This document shows, in pieces, positions 10,117 through 21,789 of a DNA stretch of 64,000 nucleotides. The first letter of the stretch is position 1. Every line of letters begins with the position of its first letter. The stretch is from Kitagawia praeruptora (Eukaryota > Streptophyta > Magnoliopsida > Apiales > Apiaceae), in assembly GCA_037693485.1 (NCBI GenBank), contig CM075352.1:23680001-23744000 (forward strand). Reading direction: 5' to 3'. Position numbers and translations under genes: made by a program. Below the pieces are notes generated by a model. The model saw only the letters and a list, made by a program, of their open reading frames with translations, was not told the DNA's origin and did no database searches.

Positions 10117-10923
10117 ACATCTTTGCAGGATTGGCCTACATGGCATCACCACACATGATTTATTAAATGGATGGGACTCCCGGAACAAAGGTTTCCAGGC
10201 TGAGCCCCGGTACCCAGGCTACCGGATAGGGGCTACCGGCCACGGGGCTCCCGGAGTCAGGTTCCTGCCTTCGGGCCTCCAAATGCTATAGGGATACCGG
10301 ACGGTACCCCCACACCCACAGTGACAACCAAGCAGACAAAGGTACAAGTAGTCTATCAGTTTTATGGCCACCTTTCCAGGTATGTGTTGCCATATTTACT
10401 CTTGTACTCTTTTACACTGCGATACCATTCTATCGTTCTTATCTTGATTCATGATCTAATATCTATTTAATCAACATATATATGACATATATCCTCTGAG
10501 CACTTGTACAAACCTGTTTTAGAATTAGTGAGGAGAGTCATTTTACCGGATAGAATTCGATGGTGGTGTTTAGTTATGCACTATTTTAAGTTATCGTAGT
10601 ACCTTTCTTACTTAGCATATGGGTACCCTAGAGAATGAGTACTATGGGGGTTCGATGAGTAAGGATTATTAAGTCCAAGTTGGTTCTCGTTGCATAATCA
10701 GAAATGATGCGACAATCATACCTACTACATAAAAAACCAGATAATGAGATAAACATGCATTACGAAAGCAAATTCAAAAGTACCAGGCCCGAGGCCATAC
10801 GACGAACAGAGTTAAAGAGCCAAATCCTTACATCTGTGGAGCGTTATAGGAGCCCACCCCCTAAGTTAAAACCAAAAGTTCACAAACAAACGAGAATAAA
10901 GTTTGAAATGGCTGGAGAGAAAG
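10117..10923 (+). other. Tat non-coding segment between array and antisense gene
   Basis: No convincing ORF. 10190-10310 is GC-rich with four TACCGG/CCGGTA words and a GGTACCCCC tract resembling the LTR stretch at 2100-2165. The rest is AT-rich. It would hold the 3' end of the antisense transcript. Confidence 0.5.
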
Positions 10924-13530
10924 TCACTGAGGAGAGGAAAGGTCTTTGGTAGCCTCAGAACTAGGGGAATCCTCGACAGGGTCAACCTTTTTAATGGCAT
11001 CACCTGGAGTAACCTCGACCGCACTTGCGGGAGCTTCCACCTTGGTATCTTGGACATTTTCGGTAGTATCCTTCAGAGGTATCGGTGACTTGGGTATCGC
11101 CTTGGCAGCCTCTGCTTTGAAGTTCTCCACCTGCTTTACGACATCCTCACCTAGAAGCGCCCAATTAAGGTCAGGCATCACTTGCCAAGTAGACCTCATG
11201 TAATCGGTAGCCCCCTTAGCGAAACCCAAGTTATACCTTTCTGGAAGGGCCTCTTTGAGCCTTCTGACCGATGCTTGCAGGGAATCCACCTGTAACTTCA
11301 GTTCTTTAATCTCGGAGGCATGGACTACCATCCTTTCTTCCTTCTCTTCTTCCTGAGTGGCAACCAACTTGCCCAACTTATCCTTTTCCTTGGCTAACAC
11401 AGATAACTCTCCCTTCAACCTCTTACCAGCCTCAGACAGCTTCTTCTTCTCACCTTCCACGGCTTGCATATCTAACTTCAATTGCTTGATTTCCTCTCGG
11501 AGCCTCATATCGCCACGGGTAGCCAGGGCCATTTGATTGGAAAGCCTAAGTTGATGAAAGAAGCTCTCGCCCGCTGAAAACAGCATGGATCTCGCAGCAT
11601 CAGAGGTTTTCTGTTTAACCCACCCAGCAATCGTCTCCATGGGAATCTGACCTCCAGACATCTGATAGAACTGCTCCACTTCACCTACAGGCGCATCTTG
11701 CTGAGATATCCTAACTCTCTTCGAGGATCGAGTTTCTGGGGTAGTCTTGAAACTCCCGGAAGCTTGAGATAATCTGCGTTTTTCAGTAGCTGAAAGCTCA
11801 ACCTTGATGGGTGCAGGAGCTGGGACCCTGGAAATCGGAGTAGCGGCAATAGGGGTTTCCATCATGAGCAAATCGTCTTCAGGAAATAAATCTTCATATT
11901 TATCAGATGGTTTGATGAAGGATGGCACAGATCCTGACATACCTGAAATGATGGAACATTGGAGATGTTAGTAACCGTAACACATAACTATATGAGGAAA
12001 TATCAGGTTACCAGTAGGGTTACCGGAGCCCGATTTCTGGATGCATATGATAACATGAGTAAGAGAAATGCAACAAGTACTACACAGTTTCGAAGCATAT
12101 ACATGAGAAAAGCAATAGAGACGCCACTAATAACGAGTATCTATGAACAAAGGAGCATGACATGTTTAGTGAGAATGTAAGGAAAAGGTGTAGGGAGCGG
12201 TAGCCTGGGGTACCGGGAGAGAAGTCAGTGGAAGCCCCATCTCTCTTTCCACGCTTCCTGTCAGTACCCTGAGGTCTAGGCTCTCTTTCCAATCCTTCCT
12301 CAGCCTCCCTCCCCTGGGCAGGGGGAGAGGGAGCCAGGAGTCTCGTAAATCCCAACCTCACTAAGGTTTCCGGAGTTAACAGACTCTCGCCATCTCCTAA
12401 ACTAGCAGCCAACCTCATAATCTTTTCGGCTCTCTTTGCCTCTGCCCCCTCGAGCAAAGTTTGCGATGGGATCCCTAAATGAGATAATAGATAGTAAAAA
12501 GGGGGTAAGAGCTATGTAGAAAATTAACCAAATAAAGGTTACCAGTAATGAACGAGGGTACCGGATGCTTACCCGGAGTCAGATTCCACTCTTTTCTCAT
12601 CTCTTCACAATCATAACAATACAAAAACATTTCCATCCAGTCATACATTCCCCGCTTATTTCCCTTAATACATCTCCATTGTCTGTCATTCCAGGAGGTG
12701 AGGTAAAAAATACCTATCTTCCTTCCTACACCCTTTAGTTGATAAAAGTACCCCAATTCCCTAGGGGTAATAGGGACAGAAAAGGTTTGATCGTAAAGGA
12801 TATACATACATGCCGCCACCCTGAAGGAATTAGGTGACAGTTGCATAGGAGCTATCTCATAGAAGTTCAGCATGTCAACAAAAAACGGATGCATCGGCAT
12901 AGAGAATCCCAGCTTGAAAAAGGATGCAGACAGTACTGCATTAGGTATAGCTTGGTCAGGTTCAAAGTTGTCGAACCTGTGGCACCTCTCACCAACGCTA
13001 GGTACCACCAGGTCGCATCCTGGATCGCATGATTCCTTCAACCTCGCAAGTCTGTCAGCATTCATGGACGAATCTGTATCCTCACAAGAGGGAACAGAAC
13101 CTGCAGGAACATGGGGCTTTCGCTCAACCTCTGCCACCAACGGCATCTCAGCATTATCATTCCTTCCCGTCACATCATCATTGCTGAAGAATGGTTGTTC
13201 ACCACCCAGCCAGAGATCATTTATAGTTTTTTCCCCTTCATCAGTGTTGGAACTAACATCAATCCTTTCTGCCTCTCCACCATCCGAATTCGATGAACCG
13301 GCCTCCAGGGAAAGGCTAGGATACCGGCTGACAATCTCAGCAGACAAGGGGTCTATTACTTCTACCTGGGAACGTGTCCTGGAGCTAATTGATGGTTTAG
13401 ATTCAAGCAGGGGCTGGGAAAGCAAAAGATTATTCAGATGGGTTGACCCCAAATCAGACGGTTCCCCAGACACGGGTGATAAATATCCTATTGACTGGGA
13501 AGACTCCCTCGATGCCGATGAAAGAGACAT
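10924..13530 (-). CDS. Spliced antisense gene of the Tat element (gypsy-type transposon domain plus coiled coil)
   Basis: Three minus-strand open blocks join through introns with plant-like borders: exon 1 13530-12573, exon 2 12474-12214, exon 3 11942-10924. Intron 1 (98 nt) has donor CCGG/GTAAGC and acceptor TCATTTAG/GG; intron 2 (271 nt) has a weaker donor CCCG/GTACCC and acceptor CATTTCAG/GT. Both are phase 1 and the joined length is 2238 nt, exactly 746 codons. I start at the ATG at 13530, which directly follows an acceptor-like TTGTGGTTGCAG, so a leader intron is possible. Residues about 195-319 (LGFSMPMHPFFVDMLNFYEI, then RVAACMYILYD and GYFYQLKG) resemble the Pfam putative gypsy-type transposon domain (PF04195). 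Exon 3 holds a long heptad-rich coiled coil followed by an acidic, A/P-rich tail. Extra ORFs, some antisense, are known in Tat elements; their function is unknown. Confidence 0.75.
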
Positions 13531-14745
13531 CTGCAACCACAAATAGGAAGCAGGTTAACAAAGGGGATTGAAGTGGGATGACTTAGAGTTGGGCAATGTT
13601 TCTAACGCCCAACCAACGGGACACCCAGAATATGCAAAAATGGCCAAGCCAAAAGAGAGCTAGAGTGTGAAAATAGTCATCGACACGGCAACCTAATATG
13701 ATGATGCTGGGGTTACCAGAATAAAATAGGAACCACGGGAATCTTTCTAAGGCACTATGGTCACACCCCTATCAATAATCCTCAAGTATTAGCTTAACAG
13801 GACAAGTCTAAGACAACACAAGTCAATGAGAACAAACATCGAGCATGCCATGAGCATCTAGAAAAGTGATTAGAGGGGGCAACCGGAATACAAATCGCCC
13901 GAAATCCCTTTGATACATGCACTATGAGCAAGAAGATTTACACATACAATTCTTTATAAAAGTTCAACCAGTCAGATCTATCCAAAACAGGGTCAACAAT
14001 TGAAAAGTATAGCATGGATCAAAGACCAAACATATGAAACTTGGGTAAACCGAAATGGATGGTATCAAAACAAGTGTCGATTCAAAGACAAACATTAATA
14101 TGCATATACGGACATATGAGGCATAGAACACAAGATATGCATGGCTACTATGATTTACAGTACTAATTCCAAGGTCACAGACATACCTGGGTGAAGAATG
14201 TAGAAACAGGAGTTCGAATGTCTTAGCTCTCGTCGGAAACTTCTTTGCAACCCTTGCTTGCCCAAAAGAGGATGTGGAGAAAAGATAAAATACAAAGGGT
14301 TAAGGGAATAGATATATACAAACATTGAGAAAAGAGACGTGTCCCCCCTTGATTAATGAATGTGGCACAGAAAATGAGATGGGGTGGGAAACGTCCTTTG
14401 CTGGGAAAATGGCTGATTTTTTCAATTTATCTGTGCAAAAAACGGTAGAGTCCTAGCCTATTTTTTCCTCCTCAATAGTTATCATTTTATTTCCAAAGAA
14501 TTAAAATGATTAATCTATCCTTAAACGAGTAAAAATATGAGGCTTCCGCTTTTATGCTGATTTGAACTTCTGTAGCACAAATACGAGAGCTGCTAATTAT
14601 AAACATCAGAATTAGTCCCAACTCTATGATTAAGAATTTTCAGTATTGACATGTGGTGTTAATTTAGCAAGATAGCAAAAAGATGAATTTTCTTAGCAAC
14701 CGGCACCCCGTGGATAATAAGGTTCCCCTTGCACACAGTACTTCA
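13531..14745. other. Non-coding Tat region; promoter side of the antisense gene
   Basis: No open frame of note on either strand. On the minus strand TATAAAG occurs at about 13954, roughly 420 nt upstream of the antisense start, and is a possible core promoter. 14341-14745 is the sense 3' untranslated region leading to the polypurine tract. Confidence 0.4.
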
Positions 14746-14761
14746 GGGAACCGGGGGTAGT
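14746..14761 (+). promoter_or_regulatory. Polypurine tract of the Tat element
   Basis: GGGAACCGGGGGTAGT lies immediately before the 3' LTR, where plus-strand DNA synthesis is primed. The purine run is interrupted by CC and by T residues, so the exact primer boundary is uncertain. Confidence 0.55.
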
Positions 14762-15712
14762 TGTTGTGACCAAAATCTCGCATGGGTTAGATTTAGGCCC
14801 ACTAGAGGATTAGGGTCCAGATCCATGAAGAGAATGAGTAATCTGTCAGGTTTCCGGAGGCCTACGGTAGCCCTAGGGGTTACCATGTACGCTGCAGCAC
14901 GGGAACACATGGCTAAGGGTCTCAAGGCATCCCCTTGAGGATAACCTATAACTATTACCGGTCATCCAGTAGAGCTTCCAGAGTAGCTCCCGTGATAGGG
15001 GTTACCGGGGGGGTACCGGAGCCAGGCTACCGGGCGGTACCCCCAGCTTCCGCCGGAAGCCTGATTAGGCTGCCAATACAGATAAGGCACGCCTCCTATT
15101 TTTTAGGAATACGTCTATATCATCTAAAAACACTCTCAAACAGATAAACATTCAGTTATTTGAGGATATATGTCATATATACTTGATAAATGATACAAAA
15201 TCATGATAAATACAAGAGATAATCATTCTATGTTACCTAAACTGCTTGGTAACCTGATTTTATACATCACACTCGATTATTATCAGAAATAACAGTCATT
15301 ATCCCACTGGAGAGAGGATAACTCATCATGAACAAACAATCATATCATTCAAGAACTACATTCGGGCTTGATCCACTATAAATAGTGGTATGTAGGCAGT
15401 TTACGGGATCTTCTTCGACACTTTACACTCCTTGAGTAGCTAGAGCACGAGCACTCTTGTGTGACACAGTCAAATTAGGGTTCTTGGCTGGCCAACATTT
15501 GGTCCTTGAACTCTCATTCCGTAGATTCAGTCCAATCCTTCCGAGGAACCACATCCCGTGTTCTTCGGTAACCCTAGTCGTGTGCCTTCCCGGGCGGCTA
15601 GCCATTGATCATCAACCACGAGCCTTTCTGGGTGGTTGGACGATTCCTTGTTTATTGGCGCTATTCCAGCACGAGGCCTCATAATCTGTTGTGCTAAAAT
15701 CCTCCCACAACA
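14762..15712 (+). repeat. 3' LTR of the Tat element
   Basis: 951 bp, nearly identical to 1866-2817. It is followed by the target duplication GTAGT (15713-15717). TATA box TATAAATA at 15377-15384. Confidence 0.95.
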
Positions 15713-15717
15713 GTAGT

Positions 15718-16126
15718 GTTTAATCATACCAAGTTATTTTTTTAAATTGTTAAATGTGATTGTATTGTTTTAGTCATATATGAACTTTAGGTAAGAAATT
15801 TGAGTTATTATTAGTATCCATAAAAAATACCACACTTATGATGTATAGTGTTTCAAAAATTAGAAATAGTCAATTTAAAAAAATTAAAACAACAACATTT
15901 TATGAATTTAAATGATGCTCGTGCTTTACACGAGCTTTCATGCTAGTTTGTTTTAAAAGATGGACTCTATTTAAATAATGAATTTCGAATTATATGAGTT
16001 GTTATTTTAAATTCCTAAATTTAGGGTAGTTACATATGAACATCTTGAAATTAAATCAAATTTAAATTTAATTATGTAATTTTTACTATATCAAATGCTT
16101 TTAGATGGATTTCATATTTTCAAACA
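15718..16126. other. AT-rich intergenic DNA, no gene seen
   Basis: Right flank of the Tat element. Only very short ORFs and no recognised repeat ends. Confidence 0.5.
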
Positions 16127-16387
16127 GTCATGATTAGGATTGTAAATGAGTTGATACGTTCATAAATAATTTGGTGTTCGATTTAAGTTTGGTTCAATTT
16201 ATAAACGAGTTGAACATGAATACGATTTTTTGAGGTTCGTCTCATAAGTGAGCTGAACCTGAACATGACATGGTTCAGCACGAAAGTTCGCAAGCAAGTT
16301 CGATTATAAAATTCATGAACAAGTTCGTTAATATAGTTCGTGAATCATGTTCGTAAATAAGGTTCATGAATAAGTTTATGCACAAAC

Positions 16388-16490
<103 letters not shown>

Positions 16491-16982
16491 GTGAACATAT
16501 TTCATTAACATCTAAAGAAAATTCTTGAGTTCATGATAATTTGTAAATAATAGTATAAGTAAGTGTTACGAAATAATATGTTAGTTTGTTTTGTCTATTT
16601 GTTATATTTTTCTTTGGTTAAATTTATAATTATTTACATTAATAATTATAAATTATACATATGTTACGTTATAAATTATAACATTAACTCGTTATGTATT
16701 GACTAAACCTGATCCAAATTTGATTCATTGATAAGTATAAATTTGAAGTATTTCTCGAATTTTTAAGGTTTCATCCCCCAATTTTATTTTTATTTTAATT
16801 GTAATAAAAATTTTCTTGAAAAAAAAAAGATCGAGGTGTTCAGGAACAGGAGATTATGAACACTATTTTTGAAATGTTTATGAATAGTAACTTGTTAGAC
16901 ATGTTCGTGAATAATTTTTTTTTTAACGAGTCAATACACAAACAAAAATATTGGTACGATCAAAGTTTGAGCTCGAATTCAA

Positions 16983-17446
16983 TTTTTTTTTTTTTTGAAA
17001 TGGCCAAATGGCCACGGTGAAATTCTCATTCATGAATTGTATCGAAATACAATAATCGTACAAGGGGATTTATTCATTCAAGAAAATTCATCATCTAACC
17101 GAAAAGCACGCATGTTGCCTCCGGACGTCTAGACAATAAAATCTTCAAGTCTGAAAGGAAGAACCCCACAATAGTAAAAGTCTCGTTAAAAAACCCTCAA
17201 CAGCAAAATCCTATGGGAAAAAACTCAAGGGGGAAAAAGAGTGCCCTCAAAATATATAAATACATCCTTTTACAAATTTTCCAAAAAAATCAAAACTAAT
17301 TGTTGCTTATGTGAATCCCCATTGCCATCAGTTATTGCCGCATACTTGCTTTATTTTCCTCTTCATCTTAACTGCTCCATTACTGCAGGTTCCCACTTCT
17401 GCTTGTGTAGCAATGCATATTGCTCCATTATTTCCTTTTAAAAGTT
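16983..17446 (-). mobile_element. LINE-like (or SINE) insertion with poly(A), minus strand
   Basis: A poly(T) run at 16983-16996 is the complement of a 3' poly(A) tail. The 464-bp body is flanked by a 13-bp duplication AGCTCGAATTCAA (16970-16982 and 17447-17459), the signature of target-primed reverse transcription. No reverse transcriptase is encoded, so it is a 5'-truncated LINE or a SINE. It is nested in the element at 16127-17546. Confidence 0.7.
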
Positions 17447-17892
17447 AGCTCGAATTCAAATTTGATGTATTTATAATGAGGTAATACAAGAATAGTTAAG
17501 AGTTTGGTTTGGTTAGATTCGGTTCATTGACAATTCTAATTATGACATTGGATATTTTTCTAAATTTTGATAACAAACCTATATTTATTATTTAACTTTA
17601 TAAATGAATAGATCTGCATCTGTCCAATAAATTTGTCACTTACGTCCAGGAGCACTCCAGATTTCAGAAACACCCATCCTCGAATTGCATGTCGATAATT
17701 ATCTCATCCACATCTCCAATCTTCGTCAACACCGTGCTGAGCTACGTGCAGTTTCACACTTCCACATATTCAAAATTGTAGACGTTCCCCAATATGGATA
17801 GACTCTGAATAACCATTCATTACTCATCCATACGAAATATTTAAAGAGGTTTTTTTTTAGAAAAATATTTAAAGAGGTTAAATTTATTCTTT

Positions 17893-18043
17893 TGGTCCCA
17901 AAATAATACAGTTGCCAGATCATTTTTCTTGATCAATATGTATTTTTTTAAAAAAACCGAAAACGTATAAAATAACATGTAGGCTACTTTATCATGCAAC
18001 ACGAAAATAAAATAGTTTACTACTCGTATTATTTTGGGACACA
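17893..18043. repeat. Small foldback element
   Basis: GGTCCCAAAATAATAC near 17894 is inverted as GTATTATTTTGGGACA near 18026, a 16-bp arm with one mismatch. It resembles the ends of Stowaway-type MITEs, but I could not confirm TA duplications. Confidence 0.4.
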
Positions 18044-18056
18044 CAAAGTATAATTT

Positions 18057-18291
18057 TTACCGATTTTAATATTCATTTAATTTACCGTTTTGAATTTATA
18101 AGAATGAATGGATAACAGTTCTATAACTTATTTTTGATATTTTCTTTTTTTGTATAAAAATAGAACAATCTATTTTTATATAGAAAAAGAAAATTTTAAA
18201 AATAAATTATAGAACTATCCTTAAAATACAGCTTAAAATCTGTGTCCGACATTGATCCGTAAATGATAAGAACCTAGAGAGACGAAGGGAG
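18057..18291. mobile_element. Palindromic MITE copy 1 (Stowaway-like)
   Basis: The core 18117-18236 is a long imperfect palindrome (AGTTCTATAACTTATTTTTG on one arm, AAATTATAGAACTATCC on the other). The right end GACGAAGGGAG/TA matches a Stowaway end. The left end is degraded. It shares its core with 18895-19133. Confidence 0.5.
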
Positions 18292-18894
18292 TACAAAATA
18301 ACCTCCTAATTTTGGCTTTATTAGCATTTAGTACTAACTAACAGAGAATAAATACGTCCTAATTGTCTATTTTAAGTTCTAAGACAAGGGTTCGGATTGG
18401 CAAATCTTAAGGCTAATTTATAAGTTACTTATTTTCGAAAAAATTTCTTATTCATATACTTTTTTTTAGAAAAAAATATGCATGGAAAGTTTAATATTCA
18501 TTTTTTTTGTAAAAACAAGTTACTTATTTCAGAAAAAAAATATAAATTTCCTAACCTTTTTCCAAAATAAGCAATTTATTTCTGAAAAATAAGATTTCTC
18601 AAACTAACCAAAGCACGAGTATAAGAATAAGTAGGATTGCCATAACGTCCACGCCTTTACAATCATCGTACTTTATCTTCGTTTATGTATAATTTATATC
18701 AAATTCAATTATATTATAATATTATTAAGTTTCGTCAAACACCCTCTCCCTAAAGATAAAACCTTGTTTTCTGCATAATAAATTTTGGTATTATAGTAAA
18801 AAGAATAAATTTTGGTATTATAGTAAAAAGATTTATGTTGATTCGTTTTGAATATTAATCTTCCACTGATCTATCTTGATCATGTTACATAATA

Positions 18895-19133
18895 CTCCCT
18901 CCTTCCCGTCTATTTGTTATCGTTTCAAAATAGGGTGTTACACGCATTTTAAGGTGGATTTTAAGTATAGTTCTGTAACTTATTTTTAAAAGTTTCTTTT
19001 TTTGTATAAAAATATAACAATCCTATTTTTATACAGAAAAAGAAAATTTTAAAATAAGTTATGGAACTATCCTTAAAATTCACCATAAAATGCGTGGTAG
19101 AAAGTGACAAAAAAATATAAACAAATGGATGGG
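18895..19133. mobile_element. Palindromic MITE copy 2 (Stowaway-like)
   Basis: Begins TA/CTCCCTCCTTCCCGTC and forms a foldback of about 120-bp arms: CACGCATTTTAAGGTGGATT on the left pairs with the complement of AATTCACCATAAAATGCGTG on the right. The right border GGATGGG/TA is degenerate. About 239 bp. Confidence 0.65.
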
Positions 19134-19628
19134 TAGGTTGTGGGCAAGCTTTACCAAAGTACAAATGATGTCGCTCAAAAGAAAAAAAAACCTAATTTAC
19201 ATATTCCACGAGAATATTTAATTGTAGTGGATCAGTTAATTGGGTACGATATATCATATATGGGACCATTCCCATGACAGAAAAGCAAAACAAATCACCT
19301 CTCCAACCATTTCTCTCTTTAATTTGCTTCCATCCGATCCACACAACCTCCCTTTAATTTTTAAGTGTAAATTAACATTTTTAAAATGATGCTCTTGCGC
19401 TAATTATTAGCTCATATATGCACTTGAAATATGATATAAATAAATAAAATATATTGTTTAATCATATGATCAGAAATAAACAATTTGTAAAAAAATTGCG
19501 ACATACATAAATACTTCTCATTTCTATGTACACCAAAAATTTTATTACACATGTATTATAAAAATACTTCATAATATAATATATTACAATAATCATTTAT
19601 TTCGGGATTCTAATTATTTATCCAAGTA
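19134..19628. other. AT-rich intergenic DNA, no gene seen
   Basis: Distal upstream region of the host gene. No ORF or repeat that I recognise. Confidence 0.5.
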
Positions 19629-19926
19629 GTTGTGTTTGGTTGGGGAGAATGGAATGAAATCAATGAAATTAAAAGGAAAAAATGGAGGTAAAGGAAAGAT
19701 CTAGAAAAAAAAAATGAATAGGTACGAAATTTCTCTGATGAGAAATGTCAAGAAATTGAATGTTCGGGAGAATGAGCATTCCTTCTTAAATAGGTGGGTT
19801 TGAGTTCTAGTTTAAATGAGTAAGAATGTAATGAATGAATGAATAAATATTTTAAACATTAACCTATTTCATAGTTCAAATTTCATTTCATTCCTTTTCA
19901 TTACATTCAGTCCAACCAAACACAAC
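19629..19926. mobile_element. MITE with GTTGTGTTTGGTTGG ends
   Basis: The left end GTTGTGTTTGGTTGG is repeated inverted at the right end (CCAACCAAACACAAC), a perfect 15-bp inverted repeat around about 298 bp of non-coding DNA. No clean target duplication was found, so the superfamily is open. It ends about 90 bp before the TATA box of the host gene. Confidence 0.7.
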
Positions 19927-20017
19927 ATTAGAGTGCGTATGAAATAAGTTATTCTAATACATTAAAACCAATGCAACACTTTCGTCATACTCAGCTTCCG
20001 GACTCCACTTCCCTCCC

Positions 20018-20025
20018 TATATAAA
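20018..20025 (+). promoter_or_regulatory. TATA box of the 187-codon gene
   Basis: TATATAAA, 91 bp before the ATG at 20116, followed by a CT-rich stretch (20033-20078) typical of plant 5' leaders. Confidence 0.75.
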
Positions 20026-20115
20026 CGCTTCTCATTTCTCATCTCTCTCCTCATCTCTCTCTCCCTCCCCCTCCATAAAGAATACTTCGTGTATATATAG
20101 TTATCTCATAACTAC

Positions 20116-20679
20116 ATGGCTGGAATACTTGTAAAACGCCACAGAGAAGAAGAAGAAGAAAGTGATATCCAAGAGTTTGACAAGAATAGAGAAGCAAAGC
20201 GTTGCAAGTCATACGACAACCCTACTAATAATAAACAACAACAAACACTTATTTCTTTTCTTGAACAACAAGAAGATGATCATGATGTTGGTGTTTCCTC
20301 TCAAGACCTTTCACTTTTCTTGACAAACCTCCAACAAGAGCTTTTCTCCGACCCATTACCATGTCTTTCCGACCCATCACAACCCGACTCACATGGGGTC
20401 CACCAAACACTTTTGCTGGACCCTATCTGCAGCTCAAAGGAAGATGATGAAAAGGAGAGTGTTATAATAAGGCATCTTCTTGAAGCTTCTGATGATGAGC
20501 TAGGGTTGCCGAATGATGTAGGCGTTGATCGGACGGTGACTAGTGGTGATGAAGATTTTAACGGTTTAGATGATGGTGATGATAAACATAATTCGTCTTT
20601 ATTTTGTGATGGATTGTGGGAACTCGAAGATGAGGCTGCTAACTATTATACGTTGTTGCAGTCTCAACTTTTCATGTAG
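20116..20679 (+). CDS. Acidic plant protein of unknown function
   Basis: 187 codons in a single exon, from an ATG that follows a TATA box and CT-rich leader at sensible spacing. I do not recognise the family. The N-terminus has a basic KRHREEEEE patch and a second KRCK patch that could act as nuclear targeting. The middle has a hydrophobic stretch (SSQDLSLFLTNLQQELF), then RHLLEASDDELGLPN, and the protein ends with WELEDEAANYYTLLQSQLFM, a compact hydrophobic/acidic tail that looks like a conserved interaction motif. No membrane segment or signal peptide. Composition (D/E/Q/S rich) fits a nuclear regulator, but that is inference. It is the only convincing host gene here, lying between the Tat element and copia A, with a MITE just upstream of the promoter. 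Confidence 0.75.
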   Translation: MAGILVKRHREEEEESDIQEFDKNREAKRCKSYDNPTNNKQQQTLISFLEQQEDDHDVGVSSQDLSLFLTNLQQELFSDPLPCLSDPSQPDSHGVHQTLLLDPICSSKEDDEKESVIIRHLLEASDDELGLPNDVGVDRTVTSGDEDFNGLDDGDDKHNSSLFCDGLWELEDEAANYYTLLQSQLFM

Positions 20680-21784
20680 CACTTAGTGATATATTTCAAA
20701 TATATATTCACTGACAAAAACTTAAATACTAAATACGTTCGTTATTATACATTGGTAATTTGGAATGGGCACGAACAAGATCAACCATTGACCCTATTTC
20801 TTAATTTACATATGTATTTTTCTAGACAATCTTTAATTATGACATTATATGGATACACTCATTATCTTGTTATTATATTTTGATGTGGGATAATTAAAGT
20901 TAGAATAGTATTAGAGAATTTAAAAATTTATTCTAAAAATTAGTATTCAAAATTAATTCCAAATATTAATGCATCACATACAAAATTGGTAAGGAAAATG
21001 CTAGAAAATTCAAAAGTTCTCCCAAAAAATTTTCAAAATTTTTAGATATTTGATAACTTTTCTAATAAAATTAAATGATGAGATTTTGCTTAGTTAAAAA
21101 AATGATGAGATTTTGCGTGTATTTATATGTGCCTACTAATTAAAATGTGCTTGCCAATTTAATGATGCTACATCCTTGAGCAAAATTTTTTAAAAGTTTT
21201 TTGGGAATCTCTAACATTACTCAATTGATAATATTCTAATAAAATCTACGAATTATAACTTGACATGTCACCTCCTAAAGAAATTTTTTGGCAATACATA
21301 ATTAGGAACCAGCGATTGCATATATGCGAATGCAACTACGTTTAGACGAACCATCGATTTTTAGTTACAAATTCAACCAATTTTGCCTTATAATTAGAAA
21401 GACATGCAGATGTGGTTCTGAGAAAAATGACTTGTTTTTTAATAATACACTTTATTTATTAAAAGGTATATGCATGAGCATGATATATACAGACATTTTG
21501 TCTTATTTTATTGTCCAGTGGATGTAAAAACGATTCGCTCAATAGCATGAAACATTCGTATTGTTCATAATCAAATCGTATTTATTGATAATTGTGAAAT
21601 TTAAATTAGTTGTGGATAAAATTTTTAATAATCACTTATTTATAGTTTGATCATTGCGGTCTTAAATATTAAAAAATCGCAAATCCAAACCGTAATCGTA
21701 ACCGCAAATCGCTAAATATATAATAAATTATGTTATTGAATAATATAAATCAATAAGTTAAGCATATATATATCATTTATATTA
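20680..21784. other. 3' flank of the host gene, AT-rich
   Basis: No second gene is seen. 20997-21222 may be a degraded MITE: AATGCTAGAAAATTC at its left resembles the complement of its right end, AATGTTAGAGATTCC. Bases 21530-21784 are AT-rich with repeated AATCGCAAATC/AACCG words. Confidence 0.4.
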
Positions 21785-21789
21785 TACAA

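Larger units (their letters stand above)
1866..15712 (+). mobile_element. Complete Ty3/gypsy retrotransposon, Tat lineage
   Basis: The element is 13.85 kb, bounded by LTRs that start TGTTGTG and end CACAACA, and by a perfect 5-bp target duplication GTAGT (1861-1865, 15713-15717). Gene order is LTR, primer-binding site, gag, protease, reverse transcriptase, RNase H, second archaeal-type RNase H, integrase, tandem array, antisense gene, polypurine tract, LTR. The second RNase H after the first and a long region between pol and the 3' LTR are hallmarks of the plant Tat lineage. Apart from one in-frame stop between gag and pol, the coding regions look intact. The LTRs differ by only 4 substitutions and 1 indel, so insertion is recent. 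Confidence 0.95.

Noticed and set aside
9434..10188. Repeated 60-99-codon ORFs on both strands in the Tat array
   Set aside because: Shadows of the 143-bp tandem repeat; no start, context or domain.
12872..13546. 224-codon plus-strand ORF
   Set aside because: Complement of exon 1 of the antisense gene, which has the domain match and consistent splice sites.
17241..17441. 66-codon ORF
   Set aside because: Lies inside the LINE-like insertion, antisense to it; cysteine-rich by chance.
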